Shown here in pieces: positions 6,031 through 7,302 of a DNA stretch of 7,302 nt. Numbering within the stretch: the first letter of the stretch is position 1; every line of letters starts with the position of its first letter. The DNA is taken from positions 1-7,302 of the forward strand of contig SLDF01000311.1 of NCBI GenBank assembly GCA_007125435.1. Reading direction: 5' to 3'. Origin of the DNA: Saprospiraceae bacterium (GTDB taxonomy: Bacteria; Bacteroidota; Bacteroidia; Chitinophagales; Saprospiraceae). The notes under the pieces were generated by a model. That model had not been told where the DNA came from, made no database searches, and saw only the letters and a list, made by a program, of their open reading frames with translations. The position numbers and the translations under genes were made by a program.

Positions 6031-7159
6031 TTACTTCTTTAGCTGTGTTATGATAATTGTATTATGCGCAGTTAGTTTCCTCAACCAATCCAGTGCACTG
6101 GTTGATAATAAACAGATTGTGAATGCTTGCTTAAGCTTATCTGGTCTCATTTTTGTGCATTGTTTGAAATGAAACCAAGTCAAGTATTTTTGGAGGTATT
6201 TTATAGGTACTCCTTTAAATGGTGCTAGAGAATCCTTAATGACCTTGTGGCTTTGCTTAACGGTCTTAAGATGAACAGGATGCTTTCTTTTTTGGTTTAC
6301 TTTTGAATTTACCGTCTTATGATGGGTGTATTTCATTTTGTCGTTTTTGGGCATCACCCTTCGGGTCGCTACGTTCCAGGGCTCCCTTAATGGTCGGCCT
6401 CAGCTTCGCTATTGCTTCGCTGAGTCTGGCTCCTGCGTCGCCACCCTTACACATCGCTGATGCAATAATAGAAAAAACGACATTTTGAAATGCACCCTCT
6501 TATGATCGACCTGGTCAAGTTCTAATAGAGTTTTAAAGGGCTTAGCGAGGTCTGTAATTATAGTTGATCCACTTTTCAATTTGCTTCCTAAAGCTTTTTT
6601 CACTTGGTCTCCATTTATTTTCTTAGCTTAAATCACACTCCCATTGGCTCCATTTTGTCCTCTGACTACTGATACTAATACACATACTTTTTCTGAATCA
6701 TGATTCTTGCTATCTCTACCTCATTTATGGAGCTTCCTTTTTTGAGTCTCGATTCCCTTTTTCACTTAGCGTCAATTGGAATTGATCCGTTTCAATGACG
6801 CCTTCCAGTTGTTCTGGAACTAGGCTATTAGATGGCCCCAACAAAAACCAGTTTGCAAACTTATTCCAATCTCTTTTGTATAACCCCGATACACTTATGC
6901 TATGAGCGGCCATCCAATATTTACTACAAGTTTTACAGGAATACCTTTGAACTCCTCGGACTTTCTCACGCTCCACTGTATCAGTACTCTGGTAATGAAA
7001 ACATGAAGGCTTCTTCACTTGAAGATTTTCAACTTCCTTTAGAATTAGTTTAAAGTCACCTTCTTACAGCTCCCGTTCCTAAGGAAGATATTCCATTACA
7101 TGCTCTTTGTCCCCAATTGGAAGTTCACGAAAGAGCTTAATTATTTGATCTGTTTTCAT
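6031..7159 (-). pseudogene. IS1595-family transposase pseudogene
   Basis: The reading starts at an ATG at 7157-7159 (MKTDQIIKLF...). Stops at 7079-7081 (TAG) and 7064-7066 (TAA) interrupt it. A zinc-ribbon part follows (CFHYQSTD ... RYSCKTCSKYW). The stretch between GPSNSL and QLEGVIETD looks too short, so an internal deletion is likely. ETDQF...SEKGNR matches the first catalytic-aspartate region of IS1595 transposases (usually DET/DEA-F). The frame then shifts twice, at a T6 run (6738-6743) and near an A5 run (about 6688-6692), and a TAA at 6628-6630 breaks it again. ITDLAKPFKTLL holds the second catalytic aspartate. The gene is split by the 174 bp element at 6324-6497 and resumes with NQKRKHPVHLKTVKQSHKVIK and FKGVPIKYLQKYLTWF, the typical C-terminal part. 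The third catalytic residue (Asn in this group) appears replaced by Lys in TVKQSH. It is certainly inactive. I could not identify the inverted repeats of the parent insertion sequence; the AGGGCGCTGTTTTGAT stretch just beyond 7180 (minus strand) is a possible end. Confidence 0.88.
6324..6497 (+). mobile_element. MITE-like element, copy 2 (174 bp, with 9 bp target duplication)
   Basis: The element begins GGGTGTATTTCA...GTCG (6324-6343) and ends CGAC...TGAAATGCACCC (6478-6497). Its ends are 20 bp inverted repeats matching at 16 of 20 positions. TCTTATGAT stands directly on both sides (6315-6323 and 6498-6506), a perfect 9 bp target duplication. The insertion lies within the IS1595 transposase remnant: removing the element and one duplicate rejoins DQVDHK to TVNSKVNQK in one frame. 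The interior holds a small ctcagc/gctgag dyad (6399-6404, 6419-6424) and no gene. It must have been moved by a transposase encoded elsewhere. Confidence 0.88.
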
Positions 7160-7197
7160 ACTTTCAAATATATGATGTTTATATCAAAACAGCGCCC

Positions 7198-7302
7198 TTA
7201 TTTTTTTAGGTAGTCTTCATCTGTAAAAGGGAATTCTACAATATTGTCCGAGTTTAAAACTAATGTGAGTGTTTGTTGTCAATCAGTATACTTAATAGGC
7301 TA
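7198..7302 (-). pseudogene. Possible C-terminal end of a truncated gene
   Basis: On the minus strand a frame ending at the TAA at 7198-7200 reads QQTLTLVLNSDNIVEFPF followed by TDEDYLKK. This looks like a natural acidic protein C-terminus, but a TGA at 7279-7281 stands 26 codons before the end and the window stops soon after. I do not recognise the family. It could be a gene end broken by the neighbouring insertion sequence, or a chance frame. Confidence 0.22.

Noticed and set aside
6303..6603. Short open frames reading through the element at 6324-6497 into the transposase
   Set aside because: They are products of the insertion; the only conserved residues belong to the interrupted transposase.
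1..7302. CRISPR array, tRNA or rRNA gene
   Set aside because: No regularly spaced identical repeats, no cloverleaf with conserved TTCRA-type arm, and no rRNA-like stretch were found by eye.

Overview
The window looks like accessory DNA from a member of the Bacteroidota. The support is AT-rich leaders without Shine-Dalgarno sequences, a TAnnTTTG-type -7 promoter element upstream of the regulator gene, and protein families and neighbour order common in that phylum. An intact minus-strand gene block (1634-5921) sits between two stretches of decayed DNA.

Left flank (1-1633): positions 1-634 hold no gene that I can support. They contain repeats and hairpins, including a degenerate piece of a dispersed short element at the very start and two copies of a roughly 70-100 bp structured repeat. 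At 635-1551 lies a plus-strand wreck of an MsbA-type ABC exporter: the nucleotide-binding domain is recognisable, but the membrane domain is gone, one base is missing near 1051 and a stop codon interrupts the frame at 1333.

Centre (5921 down to 1634, minus strand): an arsenic-type operon. In transcription order it encodes an ArsR-family repressor, a small CPKC thioredoxin-fold protein, a DUF318/ArsP-type permease, an exported ArsF-family thioredoxin-like protein, an ArsG-family (CcdA/DsbD-like) membrane protein, and an exported fusion of an alpha-acetolactate decarboxylase domain with an FmdE domain. Two near-identical ATCG-N8-CGAT palindromes, one before the repressor gene and one before the thioredoxin gene, each enclose a -7-like element and are the probable ArsR operators. 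The cysteine pairs suggest a split DsbD-like thiol relay (cytosolic CPKC protein, membrane ArsG, exported ArsF) next to a permease. The decarboxylase-FmdE fusion is the odd last member.

A 190 bp non-coding element with terminal inverted repeats lies inside the operon between the ArsF and ArsG genes.

Right flank (6031-7302): an IS1595-family transposase pseudogene on the minus strand with stops, frameshifts and an internal deletion. It is interrupted by a second, 174 bp copy of the same element. That copy has 20 bp imperfect inverted repeats and a perfect 9 bp target duplication, and removing it together with one duplicate rejoins the transposase frame. The last 100 bases may hold the C-terminal end of another minus-strand gene.
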